DNA from: Pseudoalteromonas sp. MMG007
Lineage (GTDB): Bacteria; Pseudomonadota; Gammaproteobacteria; Enterobacterales; Alteromonadaceae
Assembly: GCF_018100985.1 (NCBI RefSeq)
Contig: NZ_JAGJEI010000009.1
Location: 62,001-126,000, forward strand
DNA length: 64,000 nt
Direction of reading: 5' to 3'
A program made the position numbers and the translations under genes. The stretch's first letter is position 1. Every line of letters starts with the position of its first letter. Positions 44,819 through 53,179 of the stretch are shown piece after piece. Below the pieces are notes generated by a model. That model did not search any database, was not told where the DNA came from, and was given only the letters and a program-made list of their open reading frames with translations.

Positions 44819-45433
44819 ATGCAATCAATAAAGTTAGGAACTGAGAAATTAACACCTACTAAAGTGGTATGTGTTGGGCGTAACTATACCGCTCATATTG
44901 CAGAGCTAAATAACGAAACACCCGAACAAATGGTGTTGTTTAACAAGCCAAATAGTGCAATTACGAGCACCCTTTTATCTGAACATAACAACGATGTACT
45001 TCATTATGAAACCGAACTTTGTTTTGTAATTAAAAATAAGCAGATTGCAGGTGTAGGGCTAGGCCTAGATTTAACTAAGCGTACAGTACAAAGTAAGTTA
45101 AAAAATAAAGGGCTGCCATGGGAGCGGGCAAAAGCATTTGACAGCTCTGTTATTTTAACTGACTTTGTTGAGCTTAGTGATGCAGCGCAGCATTTTACTT
45201 TTGAGCTTAAAATTAACGATAAGGTAATTCAGCAAGGTGATACTCACTTTATGTTGTACAAGCCTGAGCAGATACTTACAGAGATAAGCGAATTTATGAG
45301 CTTAGAAGATGGCGATATTATTATGACAGGTACGCCATCGGGTGTGGGTGAGGTTAAGTGTGGGAATACATTTACGGTTAGTCTTTACTCAAATGAGAAG
45401 TGCTTGCTAACTCAGCAGTGGGTTGCACAGTAA
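44819..45433 (+). CDS. Fumarylacetoacetate hydrolase-family protein
   Basis: A 204-residue enzyme, a single FAH catalytic domain. Motifs are VVCVGRNYTAHIAEL, MVLFNKPNSAI, then LHYETELCFVI (metal Glu pair), FDSSVILTDFV, and IIMTGTPSGVGEVKCGN. The family includes acylpyruvases, oxaloacetate decarboxylase (FAHD1) and isomerases of aromatic catabolism; the short length fits the acylpyruvase/oxaloacetate group. It follows the signalling cluster by 15 bp on the same strand but is probably not part of its function. Its 3' end overlaps the convergent gene by 56 bp. Confidence 0.85.
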   Translation: MQSIKLGTEKLTPTKVVCVGRNYTAHIAELNNETPEQMVLFNKPNSAITSTLLSEHNNDVLHYETELCFVIKNKQIAGVGLGLDLTKRTVQSKLKNKGLPWERAKAFDSSVILTDFVELSDAAQHFTFELKINDKVIQQGDTHFMLYKPEQILTEISEFMSLEDGDIIMTGTPSGVGEVKCGNTFTVSLYSNEKCLLTQQWVAQ

Positions 45434-46313
45434 TAGGCAACACTTGTTGCTTAAAGTGGGAGTTGAACTCAGGAAAGCTCTGTTTAAGCCAAAACTGTTG
45501 GCTTTGCTGGTACTTTTCACTATTGAGCACTTTGCTTTTTAGTGCTTTATTTATTTTGTTAATTGCTTGCGCTGCAAAATTGTTAGGTGCATTAGCTGCG
45601 CAGCCCACCGCACCTAACACATACTCTCGGCTATCCTCTTCAATTGCTAAACTCACCACGTTTTTAAATTTACTGTGATTAACAAAATAGTCGCTCATAA
45701 ATGGGTAGTCGATAGAGTAATCTAAAAAACCACGACTCAAACGCGATATAACTGCTTGGCTTTCGTTCTCGCTACTCCAACTTAAAGATGCTTTGTTTTG
45801 GGCTGTGGTATTTTCGATTATCTTATTTATTTTATCAGTGTACTTTCTAGCTGCTGCTTGGCCATAAACATATGAATTATCAGCAAGAAGGTTAATGAGT
45901 TTAATAGGTGAACCATGTTTCTTATTAAGCTCTGGAGCTAACTTTTTAGTGGTAATAATATTAAATGGCGGATAAACCGTGGTAGGTGCAGAATAGTTAA
46001 ATAAGTGATTATTTACTTTTTTGTGGATAACACATGGAAAGCAAATATTTTGCCCTTCATTTAAATATTTATTTATGCGCTCTTGGGGGACAATTAAGCG
46101 AGTGTGTTTTACATCACTAATTTCATCCATTAATTGTTCTGTTAAATTATCGCAAATACCGCCTTGAGGTGTATGTTCGCTTTTAGCTATGTGAAAAGGC
46201 GGCGTATAGCTTTGCAGCCAAATAATTTCTTTTATTGGCATGTTTTCACCTGCCCAAGTAGGCGCAGTCAAACAGCTAAACATACTAATAAATAAAAAAG
46301 GGTTTTTCAGCAT
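45378..46313 (-). CDS. TIGR02285-like periplasmic solute-binding protein
   Basis: A 311-residue protein with signal peptide MLKNPFLFISMFSCLTAPTWA. The mature part starts IKEIIWLQSYTPPFHI and includes GGICDNLTEQLMDE, YLNEGQNICFPCVIHKK and LSRGFLDYSIDYPFM, features I recall from the TIGR02285 family of family-3-like binding proteins without ABC partners. The Cys pair in ICFPC may form a disulfide. There are no transporter genes nearby; the family's role is not established. The last 56 bp overlap the FAH-family gene on the other strand. Confidence 0.75.
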   Translation of the reverse strand: MLKNPFLFISMFSCLTAPTWAGENMPIKEIIWLQSYTPPFHIAKSEHTPQGGICDNLTEQLMDEISDVKHTRLIVPQERINKYLNEGQNICFPCVIHKKVNNHLFNYSAPTTVYPPFNIITTKKLAPELNKKHGSPIKLINLLADNSYVYGQAAARKYTDKINKIIENTTAQNKASLSWSSENESQAVISRLSRGFLDYSIDYPFMSDYFVNHSKFKNVVSLAIEEDSREYVLGAVGCAANAPNNFAAQAINKINKALKSKVLNSEKYQQSQQFWLKQSFPEFNSHFKQQVLPITVQPTAELASTSHLSKD

Positions 46314-46443
46314 AACTCATTAAGTATTAATTCGTTAAAGATGAATTAATTATAGCTTGAGAGTGTTTTTCGGCAAATTTTCTGATAAAAAAAGCAGTAT
46401 ATAAATACTGCTTTAATATGCTTTTATTTTATAACAACGTGGC

Positions 46444-47496
46444 CTAGTAAGGCATTGGGTAGTCTTTAAATACAGTCGCTATATCATCGAGTAATTCGCG
46501 ACTAAGCGTAATGTTAAATGCATCGATATTTTCTTTAAGCTGAGCCTTACTTGTAGCGCCAATGATAGATGAAGTAACGCCGTCTACTTGGTTACACCAT
46601 GCAAGGGCAAGCTGAGCGGGCGTTATGTTGTTAGCATGAGCTAAATCAACATATTGTTGCGTCGCTTTTTGAGCATTCGGAGTGTCTCTAAAAATGCCGT
46701 TACGCTGCATAAAAGTCCAACGAGATCCTTCAGGGCGAGCACCATTTAAGTACTTACCTGTTAATAAGCCTGCTGCTAGTGGAGACCATGGTAAATAAGC
46801 AATATCTTCATGTATGCATTGCTCAATTAGATATGGCCAATCCTTTGCGTGCGCTAAGCTAAACTCGTTTTGTATAGACACCATACGCGGTAAATTATGC
46901 TCTTTAGCTAAACTTACAAATTGACTAATGCCCCATGGCGTATCGTCTGATAACCCACAGTGCTTAATTTTACCTGCTTTAACACAATCGTTCAGGCCTT
47001 CTAAAATATCCAACATACTGGCTTGCTGCTGCTCGGTATCTACATCACTGAAAGTTAGTTTGCCAGGCCATTGTCTGCCAAAGTGCGGGGTAGAGCGGTT
47101 AGGCCAATGCAACTGGTATAAATCTATGTAATCGGTTTGCAAGCGCTTAAGTGAGTTATCAACAGCCTCTGTTACTGCACTGCGTGTTATATCGCTACCT
47201 TCACGGACCCATGATAAACCATTACCTGCTATTTTTGTCGCAAGTACAATATCGCCACGTTTTTGGGTATTACGGCTAAGCCAGTCACCAATAATTTCTT
47301 CGGTTTTTCCGTAAGTTTCAGGTGAAGGTGGTACTGCATACATCTCGGCGGTATCAATAAAGTTAACGCCTTGCTCTAGTGCGTAAGCTATTTGCTCATC
47401 GGCATCGCTTTGGGTATTTTGCTTACCCCATGTCATGCTGCCTAAGCATACCCTTGAAACATCTACACCGCTGCTGCCTAACGGACTGTATTGCAT
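46444..47496 (-). CDS. Aldo/keto reductase (Tas-like)
   Basis: A 350-residue NADPH-dependent oxidoreductase of the AKR (beta/alpha)8 barrel family. Catalytic residues are in FIDTAEMYAVP (Asp and Tyr), ATKIAG (Lys) and LYQLHWPNRSTPHFG (His). The cofactor region reads IIGATSKAQLKENI. The insert with AVPPSPETYGKTEEIIGDWL is typical of the Tas/YghZ-type bacterial group. The physiological carbonyl is unknown. It begins MQYSPLGSSGVDVSRVCLG, a standard AKR N-terminus, and stands alone between a hairpin repeat and the TIGR02285-like gene. Confidence 0.92.
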   Translation of the reverse strand: MQYSPLGSSGVDVSRVCLGSMTWGKQNTQSDADEQIAYALEQGVNFIDTAEMYAVPPSPETYGKTEEIIGDWLSRNTQKRGDIVLATKIAGNGLSWVREGSDITRSAVTEAVDNSLKRLQTDYIDLYQLHWPNRSTPHFGRQWPGKLTFSDVDTEQQQASMLDILEGLNDCVKAGKIKHCGLSDDTPWGISQFVSLAKEHNLPRMVSIQNEFSLAHAKDWPYLIEQCIHEDIAYLPWSPLAAGLLTGKYLNGARPEGSRWTFMQRNGIFRDTPNAQKATQQYVDLAHANNITPAQLALAWCNQVDGVTSSIIGATSKAQLKENIDAFNITLSRELLDDIATVFKDYPMPY

Positions 47497-47538
47497 TTAA
47501 AATCCTTAAATTAATTAACCTGAGCTTTGGATAATAAA

Positions 47539-47653
47539 TCTATCTCTAGCTGCTATTTTCAGTGTTAACTGCGTTGAATTTACTTGCAATAGGCTAGCTA
47601 TTGACGCGTAAATTCGCCTTGTTTTCACAGAAAATCTCTGGCTAGAGAAATAA
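47539..47653. repeat. MITE-like long inverted repeat
   Basis: About 115 bp that folds back on itself. ATCTCTAG with CTAGAGA at the ends, ATTTTCAGTG with CACAGAAAAT further in, GCGTTGAATTTAC with GTAAATTCGC, and CAATAG-GCTAG-CTATTG at the centre. It lies between the aldo/keto reductase and thioesterase genes. Non-coding; the whole looks like a small mobile or dispersed hairpin element. Confidence 0.65.
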
Positions 47654-47707
47654 TTCAAATATCACTATGATTTAAAACGTTAGTAAATCTCTTAACCAAA
47701 GTTCAGG

Positions 47708-48142
47708 TTAAGTAAGATCTTGAGAGTGGCTAATTAAGGCCGATAATAATGGCTCAGAAATAGCAGCTTTTTGCCCTGTTTTGAAGTCAAACATCACAAC
47801 CAAAGAAGAGCCTGTGGTTGTAACTGCTTGCTGAGCATGGCTAAATACTGAGTAATTCATTAAAAAACGATCAGTTTTTATATCTGAAATAGTAATACCA
47901 ACGGTTAAAGTATCAGGGAAAGTAACAGGGCGTTTATAGCGAATGTTATTTTCGCTTATCACCGGACCAACACCGCCTGGTTTTATTGTATCAAATAGGT
48001 TTATTTTATTTAAAAAGTCGATACGAGCGATTTCAAAATAACGTAAGTACACTACGTTATTCACGTGTTGCAGTGCATCCATGTCAGCCCAAGCTACTGT
48101 AATATCAGTATGGATAGGGTGTTTATCTTTGAACCTTTGCAT
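47708..48142 (-). CDS. Acyl-CoA thioesterase (4HBT hot-dog fold)
   Basis: A 144-residue protein with the 4-hydroxybenzoyl-CoA thioesterase signature VAWADMDALQHVNNVVYLRYFE near residues 14-35, with the catalytic Asp and the HVNN element. NIRYKRPVTFPDTLTVGI follows in the long helix/strand region. The family hydrolyses acyl-CoA thioesters in the cytoplasm, often as dimers or tetramers. The gene stands alone. It is close to the YbgC/FadM group, but a specific substrate cannot be set. Confidence 0.88.
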   Translation of the reverse strand: MQRFKDKHPIHTDITVAWADMDALQHVNNVVYLRYFEIARIDFLNKINLFDTIKPGGVGPVISENNIRYKRPVTFPDTLTVGITISDIKTDRFLMNYSVFSHAQQAVTTTGSSLVVMFDFKTGQKAAISEPLLSALISHSQDLT

Positions 48143-48538
48143 GTACTTATACTCTTAGTTTTAAATGAAATAGATTATCAACATGGTGTAACTAGCTCAA
48201 GATAATTAATTTTATGTTTTTGTGAGAGCATTGTACCTAATTGAATTTGGGTTTTCAGTTTAGTTACACAGGCACAGTACACATGAGATCACATATGTAG
48301 AATTGAATTAATTGGGCTTTAGCTAGTTTGGTTTTTGTAGCGTCTTTTGCTCGTTACGCAATGGGCAATGCATCAGGTGGCATAATATTATTAGCAGCAG
48401 GTTTTTTATTGGAGTTTGTTTTTGCTTCACTGTTTTAAAAAACCTAAACGCTTTTAGCAACCGTTGTAGTTAATGAGACTTGCTAATTAAAAATGATTCT
48501 ATAATAATGGCTGTATAAATAAACAGTTGTTTGTGGTA
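48143..48538. other. Intergenic region before dinB
   Basis: 396 bases between divergent genes. The only structured feature is a 43-codon hydrophobic frame at 48307-48438 without a standard start. I did not find a LexA box (CTG-N10-CAG) close to dinB. Confidence 0.45.
48307..48438 (+). pseudogene. Small hydrophobic ORF lacking a standard start
   Basis: The frame reads INWALASLVFVASFARYAMG, then NASGGIILLAAGFLLEFVFA, SLF and TAA. Two TM helices are clear and the composition is protein-like. Stops (TAG, TGA) sit just upstream, and the only ATG is internal, so translation would need ATT or another rare start. It may be a decayed gene or a mis-started small protein. Confidence 0.3.
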
Positions 48539-49591
48539 ATGAAAAAGTTTATTCATATCGATATGGACTGCTTTTACGCAGCGGTCGAAATGCGAGATAA
48601 CCCAAAGCTTGCTAGCGTTCCTTTAGCCATTGGCGGTAATAGCCGCCGTGGCGTGCTCTCTACTGCAAATTATATAGCCAGAGAGTACGGCGTACGCTCT
48701 GCTATGTCTAATTACCACGCTAAACAGTTATGCCCAGACCTTGTAATAGTCCCTGGGCGCATGGCGGTTTACAAAGACATTTCTAGTCAAATACGTGCTG
48801 TATTTAAACGCTACACCGATTTAATAGAACCTCTTTCGCTTGATGAAGCCTACCTAGATGTAACAAACAGCACAACATGTAAAGGCAGTGCTACGTTAAT
48901 CGCTCAGCAAATTAGAGCCGATATTTATAACGATACAGGGCTTACAGCCTCTGCAGGTGTGGCACCCATTAAATTTATTGCCAAAATAGCCAGTGATGAA
49001 AATAAACCCAACGGCCAATTTGTGGTTTTACCTGATGAGGTAGATGCATTTTTAAATAACTTACCGCTTGGTAAAATTCCAGGGGTTGGGAAAGTGACTT
49101 TAGAAAAGCTTAATTTAAAAGGGCTATATACAGGTAAAGACGTACGCGAAAAAGGCGTAAATTGGATGCAGCAACATGTGGGAAATTTTGGTGTATCACT
49201 TTATCAAAAATGCGCGGGTGAATATATTGGGGCTGTATCTACAGAGCGAGTACGTAAATCATTAAGTGTGGAGCACACTTATGAATACAATAAAAATAGT
49301 TTACAGGAATGTTTGGAACAGCTGCCTAAATTATTAGAGGAGTTGACTACTCGCCTTAATAAGCAGCAGCTACAAAACAAAATTAATAAGCTTAGTGTAA
49401 AAGTGAAGTTTGCAAATTTTGTAGTCACCAGTGCTGATCAGGCACACCATCAGTTAAATACCGATATTTTTACTGAGTTATTAAGTAAAGCGTATCAGCG
49501 AGGTATGCAACAACCGGTACGCCTTTTAGGGATTGGGGTTGGCGTAAAAAATGAGCCTAACTTAAATCTACAATTGAGCATTTTAGATTAG
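48539..49591 (+). CDS. dinB: DNA polymerase IV (Y family)
   Basis: ATG at 48539 gives MKKFIHIDMDCFYAAVEMRD, the exact DinB N-terminus; the in-frame TTG at 48527 adds four residues only. The 350-residue enzyme matches E. coli Pol IV (351). The metal ligands are in HIDMDCFYA and LDEAYLDVT; the steric gate lies in the first motif. SAGVAPIKFIAKIASDENKPNG and GKIPGVGKVTLEKL (HhH) follow, then a little-finger domain. It does error-prone translesion synthesis and -1 frameshifting. The C-terminal LQLSILD may be the clamp-binding peptide. Confidence 0.96.
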   Translation: MKKFIHIDMDCFYAAVEMRDNPKLASVPLAIGGNSRRGVLSTANYIAREYGVRSAMSNYHAKQLCPDLVIVPGRMAVYKDISSQIRAVFKRYTDLIEPLSLDEAYLDVTNSTTCKGSATLIAQQIRADIYNDTGLTASAGVAPIKFIAKIASDENKPNGQFVVLPDEVDAFLNNLPLGKIPGVGKVTLEKLNLKGLYTGKDVREKGVNWMQQHVGNFGVSLYQKCAGEYIGAVSTERVRKSLSVEHTYEYNKNSLQECLEQLPKLLEELTTRLNKQQLQNKINKLSVKVKFANFVVTSADQAHHQLNTDIFTELLSKAYQRGMQQPVRLLGIGVGVKNEPNLNLQLSILD

Positions 49592-49713
49592 AGTGCACTT
49601 TTTGCTGTAACACCAAGTTGCCAGGGTAAAATTTGCTTATCGCAGTTGGCTGGTTTTGTGTTTTTATATCGACGATAATACCCTCCTTATGTTTAATTAC
49701 AGGAGCTTTACTT

Positions 49714-51249
49714 ATGGCATATCCTCAAGCAATCGCTGCACCTACTCTTAGTGCAAGCCTTGATTCTTCTTCTCACGATGCACTTATTATTATTAGTGAT
49801 GACTTTTCTCAGTTAGCCAATAATTCACTAAGCGATGCTATAAACGCACAAGCTAAAGTAGACTCTCGTATTGGAAAGCAAGTTACTTTTTTAGTTATTG
49901 AAAATACACGCGTTATTCTTGCGCCTACAGGTCCGCTTAACAGAGACTACGATGATGTTCGTCGTTATTTTGATGCTGCAAAACTAGCCATAAATGAAGC
50001 TAAAGCTTCAGGAAGTATAAATCCAGCGATTTACCTACCAAATTTACATGCTGATGCACGCTACCAACATGCTTTAGAGGTCGCTTACTTAGGCGCATGC
50101 CAAGCTCTGTGGCAACCACTTGAAGCCCGTGAATATCATGGCGAAGGTATTGAGCCAATTACTCAAATTGGTTTAATTGACGCAAGTGAGCAAACCGTAA
50201 AAGCTGTAAATGCAATTGCAGCTGGACAATATGCCGCACGTGATTTATGTGGTACTGAACCAGAGCGTATGGCGCCTCCTCGCTTTGCTGATTATTGCGT
50301 GGAGCTTTTTAAAGGCTCAAATGTAGATGTTGATGTAATTGACGACATAGACACAATAGATAAAAACTACCCAATGTTAAGTACGGTTGCACGTGCATCA
50401 TACGCAGTAGAGCGCCATCACCCTCGCGTTGTTAAGCTTGAATACGTGCCTGAGGGAGAGGTTACGCGTACGCTTATGTTTGTGGGTAAAGGTTTAGTAT
50501 ACGACACCGGCGGTGCGGATTTAAAAGTAGGCGGTTACATGGCAGGTATGAGCCGTGATAAAGGCGGTGCAGCATCAGTTGCAGGCTTCATGAAAGCGGT
50601 TGCTGATTATCAGCCTAAAGGCGTTAAAGTTATTTCGTACTTAGCCGTTGTTCGCAACTCTATTGGCTCAGATTGTTTTGTACCAGATGAAATAATTACT
50701 AGTCGTGAAGGCGTACGTGTTCGCATTGGTAACACCGATGCAGAAGGGCGCTTAGCAATGGGTGACCTACTTAGCGAAATGAAAGATTTAGCTAAAACAG
50801 AAGTTAACCCAACGTTATTTACGGTGGCAACATTAACGGGGCATGCGGCGCGTGCAATGGGCCCTTACGGAGCCTATGTAGAAAACGGACCTGCACGCAG
50901 CGCTAATACATCTCGTCAAATTGCTGATCTGGGTGATTTATGGGCTGATGGCGCAGAGGTTTCTCGTTCTCGTCGTGAAGACTACGACTTTATAAAACCG
51001 CGCACTTTAGCTGATGATGTTTTATCAAGTAATAATGCTGCCTCTGCAGTTACTGCGCGTGGTCATCAATTCCCAATGGCATTTTTAGCTGTTGTTGGTG
51101 GGCTTGATAAACACGGTAACGACTCTACTCAGCCAATACCTTATGTACATATGGATATTGCTGGTAGCGGTGTTGAAGGGGGCGATTGGCAGCACGGTAA
51201 GCCAACCGCCGCATCAGTAACAAGCTTATTTGCACGCTACTGTATGTAA
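49714..51249 (+). CDS. M17 leucyl aminopeptidase family protein (second copy)
   Basis: ATG at 49714 has AGGAG 7-8 bp upstream; an in-frame TTG at 49633 would add a hydrophobic leader with no ribosome site. The 511-residue protein differs strongly from PepA at 9.6-11 kb but keeps the metal and catalytic residues: MFVGKGLVYDTGGADLKVGG, MSRDKGGAASVAGF and [17 protein letters not shown]. The N-terminal domain is unlike PepA. The family removes N-terminal residues in hexamers in the cytoplasm. Specificity may differ from PepA. It has its own terminator and no operon partners. Confidence 0.88.
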   Translation: MAYPQAIAAPTLSASLDSSSHDALIIISDDFSQLANNSLSDAINAQAKVDSRIGKQVTFLVIENTRVILAPTGPLNRDYDDVRRYFDAAKLAINEAKASGSINPAIYLPNLHADARYQHALEVAYLGACQALWQPLEAREYHGEGIEPITQIGLIDASEQTVKAVNAIAAGQYAARDLCGTEPERMAPPRFADYCVELFKGSNVDVDVIDDIDTIDKNYPMLSTVARASYAVERHHPRVVKLEYVPEGEVTRTLMFVGKGLVYDTGGADLKVGGYMAGMSRDKGGAASVAGFMKAVADYQPKGVKVISYLAVVRNSIGSDCFVPDEIITSREGVRVRIGNTDAEGRLAMGDLLSEMKDLAKTEVNPTLFTVATLTGHAARAMGPYGAYVENGPARSANTSRQIADLGDLWADGAEVSRSRREDYDFIKPRTLADDVLSSNNAASAVTARGHQFPMAFLAVVGGLDKHGNDSTQPIPYVHMDIAGSGVEGGDWQHGKPTAASVTSLFARYCM

Positions 51250-51270
51250 ACTAAAAACTTACGTGCAATA

Positions 51271-51304
51271 AAAAAGCCCTGATAATTCAGGGCTTTTGCT
51301 TTTT
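51271..51304. terminator. Bidirectional terminator
   Basis: AGCCCTGA and TCAGGGCT pair across TAAT, with A-run before and TTTTGCTTTTT after. It lies between the convergent M17 gene and chemoreceptor gene. Confidence 0.88.
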
Positions 51305-51309
51305 AAAGG

Positions 51310-52947
51310 TTATTTTAATTTAAAGCGATTAACCACATTAGACAGCCCTTGGCTACTTTGCTTAAGGTTATCACTGGCATCAGTAAGCTGTTTCGTATTA
51401 TTTAATGATTGCTCAGTCGATTGAGATAGCTCATTAATCCGTAAATTTACCTCGTCAGCAGCTTGCGTTTGCTGCTCTGTGGCTCGCGCTATTTGGCTGT
51501 TCATTTCGGTAATGACTGATACAAGCCTTTCAATTTCATTAAGCGAAATATTAGCAGACGACGCCTGTTCGACAGTAGACTCTGACAGCGCTTGGCTTGA
51601 TTTAACGGCTTCAACGGCTGCTTTAGCACCTTCTTGTAATTTGGTGATCATGGCCTGTATTTCATCAGTGCTTTGCCCTGTACGACTTGCTAACGTGCGT
51701 ACTTCATCAGCTACAACCGCAAAGCCTCTTCCGTGCTCTCCAGCTCGTGCAGCTTCAATTGCAGCATTAAGTGCTAATAAGTTCGTTTGCTCAGATATAC
51801 TTCTTATCACATCAAGTACTGAGCCTATGTTATTACTTTCATTCGCTAAATCTTCAGTAACTTGGCTTACCGTTTCTATATTGTTTGAAAGTGTTTCTAT
51901 GGCAGTAATAGTGTTTTCAACGACGCTTTTACCTGTTGATGCGTTGCCAGCAGCGTCGTTAGCGGCTTGCTCTGCGGCTTCAGCGTTACGGCTTACATCG
52001 TGGATTTGGTGAGTCATTTGCTCCATCGCAGCAGCAACTTGGGTTGAGCTGTCGTTTTGTAGTTCGATAAATGAATGGCTTGTTTTGCTAGAGTCATCAA
52101 CGGTATAGGCATGCTTATTTACATCGTCGGCACTTTGGGAAACGTGAACTAATGACTCACGTATTTTTAAAACAAATAAGTTAAATGAGCGCGAAAGCTC
52201 TGATATTTCATCATTTCCTGATTCGTTTAAAGTACGGGTTAAGTCGCCTTCACCTTGCGAAATATCTTTCATCATATCGGCAGCTAGGCGAGTAGGGACT
52301 AAAATACTTTTACCAATAAAGTAGCTAAGTAATATCACCGCAATAATCATTATTAATGCACTAAAAAGTATAAGATTGCGTTGCTCGCTAAATGCAGCAT
52401 CAATTGAATCTAGGTATACGCCTGAGCCAACAATCCAATCCCACTGATTGAACCCTTTTACAAACGCTATCTTATCTACAGGTTGCTCTTTACCGGGCTT
52501 TGGCCATTTGTAAGGAATAAAACCTTCGCGGTTTTGTTTTACAATATTAACCATTTCTACAAATAGCGCTTTGCCGTCGGGGTCTTTGTTGTTGGTTAAG
52601 TCTTTACCTTCAAGCGCCGGTTTTATAGGGTGCATTACCATGGTAGGTTGGTAGTTGTTTATCCAAAAATAATTAGTTTTGTCGTAGCGCAAAGCCCTTA
52701 CAGCCTCAAGTGCTTGCGTTTGAGCTTGCTCTTGCGTGAGGGTGTTACTCTGTTCAAGTGCATAGTAATGTTCAATAACACTGTACGCAGTTTCTACAAC
52801 ATTTTGTGTTTTTAGGTATTGCTCGTTTTTGAGCGAACTATATTGGTGCGTTAGGCTAGATACACTCAGTATTATTAGTCCTAACACAACGGTGGTTATT
52901 AATAGTGAAAAACGCTGAAAAATACTAAGACGTCTTAGGTTTAGCAT
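51310..52947 (-). CDS. Methyl-accepting chemotaxis protein with sCache domain
   Basis: A 545-residue chemoreceptor. TM1 (about 12-30) precedes a periplasmic single-Cache domain (about 35-190; [20 protein letters not shown], then [16 protein letters not shown]). TM2 (about 192-212) and a HAMP domain (about 213-268) follow. The signalling tip reads [20 protein letters not shown] and the next helix [20 protein letters not shown]. Ligand binding should control CheA-driven flagellar switching. There is no C-terminal NWETF-type methylation pentapeptide. sCache_2 receptors often bind carboxylates, but the ligand is unknown here. AAAAGGAT precedes the ATG. Confidence 0.94.
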   Translation of the reverse strand: MLNLRRLSIFQRFSLLITTVVLGLIILSVSSLTHQYSSLKNEQYLKTQNVVETAYSVIEHYYALEQSNTLTQEQAQTQALEAVRALRYDKTNYFWINNYQPTMVMHPIKPALEGKDLTNNKDPDGKALFVEMVNIVKQNREGFIPYKWPKPGKEQPVDKIAFVKGFNQWDWIVGSGVYLDSIDAAFSEQRNLILFSALIMIIAVILLSYFIGKSILVPTRLAADMMKDISQGEGDLTRTLNESGNDEISELSRSFNLFVLKIRESLVHVSQSADDVNKHAYTVDDSSKTSHSFIELQNDSSTQVAAAMEQMTHQIHDVSRNAEAAEQAANDAAGNASTGKSVVENTITAIETLSNNIETVSQVTEDLANESNNIGSVLDVIRSISEQTNLLALNAAIEAARAGEHGRGFAVVADEVRTLASRTGQSTDEIQAMITKLQEGAKAAVEAVKSSQALSESTVEQASSANISLNEIERLVSVITEMNSQIARATEQQTQAADEVNLRINELSQSTEQSLNNTKQLTDASDNLKQSSQGLSNVVNRFKLK

Positions 52948-53132
52948 ATATTTATCCTTTTTAGTTAACGCTCAGTGTGGTTAAATTTAAGGATAGTAAA
53001 AAAGTGAGTTTAAGCTAGGCCAGTTTATCATTTGGTTTTGATTTTAAAGCAGTAAGTTTGAGTTTTGGGGAAGATTTAAGCTGTTTTAAAGCACAAACAA
53101 GCGCACATGGCTTTTAGCTTAGAATGTTCAAA

Positions 53133-53162
53133 TAAAAAAGGCTGATATTTTAATCAGCCTTA
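53133..53162 (-). terminator. Terminator of the S9 peptidase gene
   Basis: AGGCTGAT pairs with ATCAGCCT across a 6-nt loop, and the minus-strand transcript continues with six U (the A-run at 53134-53139). It lies 18 bp after the S9 stop. Confidence 0.85.
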
Positions 53163-53179
53163 AATATGAAAAGTTTTAA

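Noticed and set aside
51479..52012. 177-codon plus-strand frame inside the chemoreceptor gene
   Set aside because: Antisense to the most conserved part of the signalling domain; composition follows the reversed codons of that gene.
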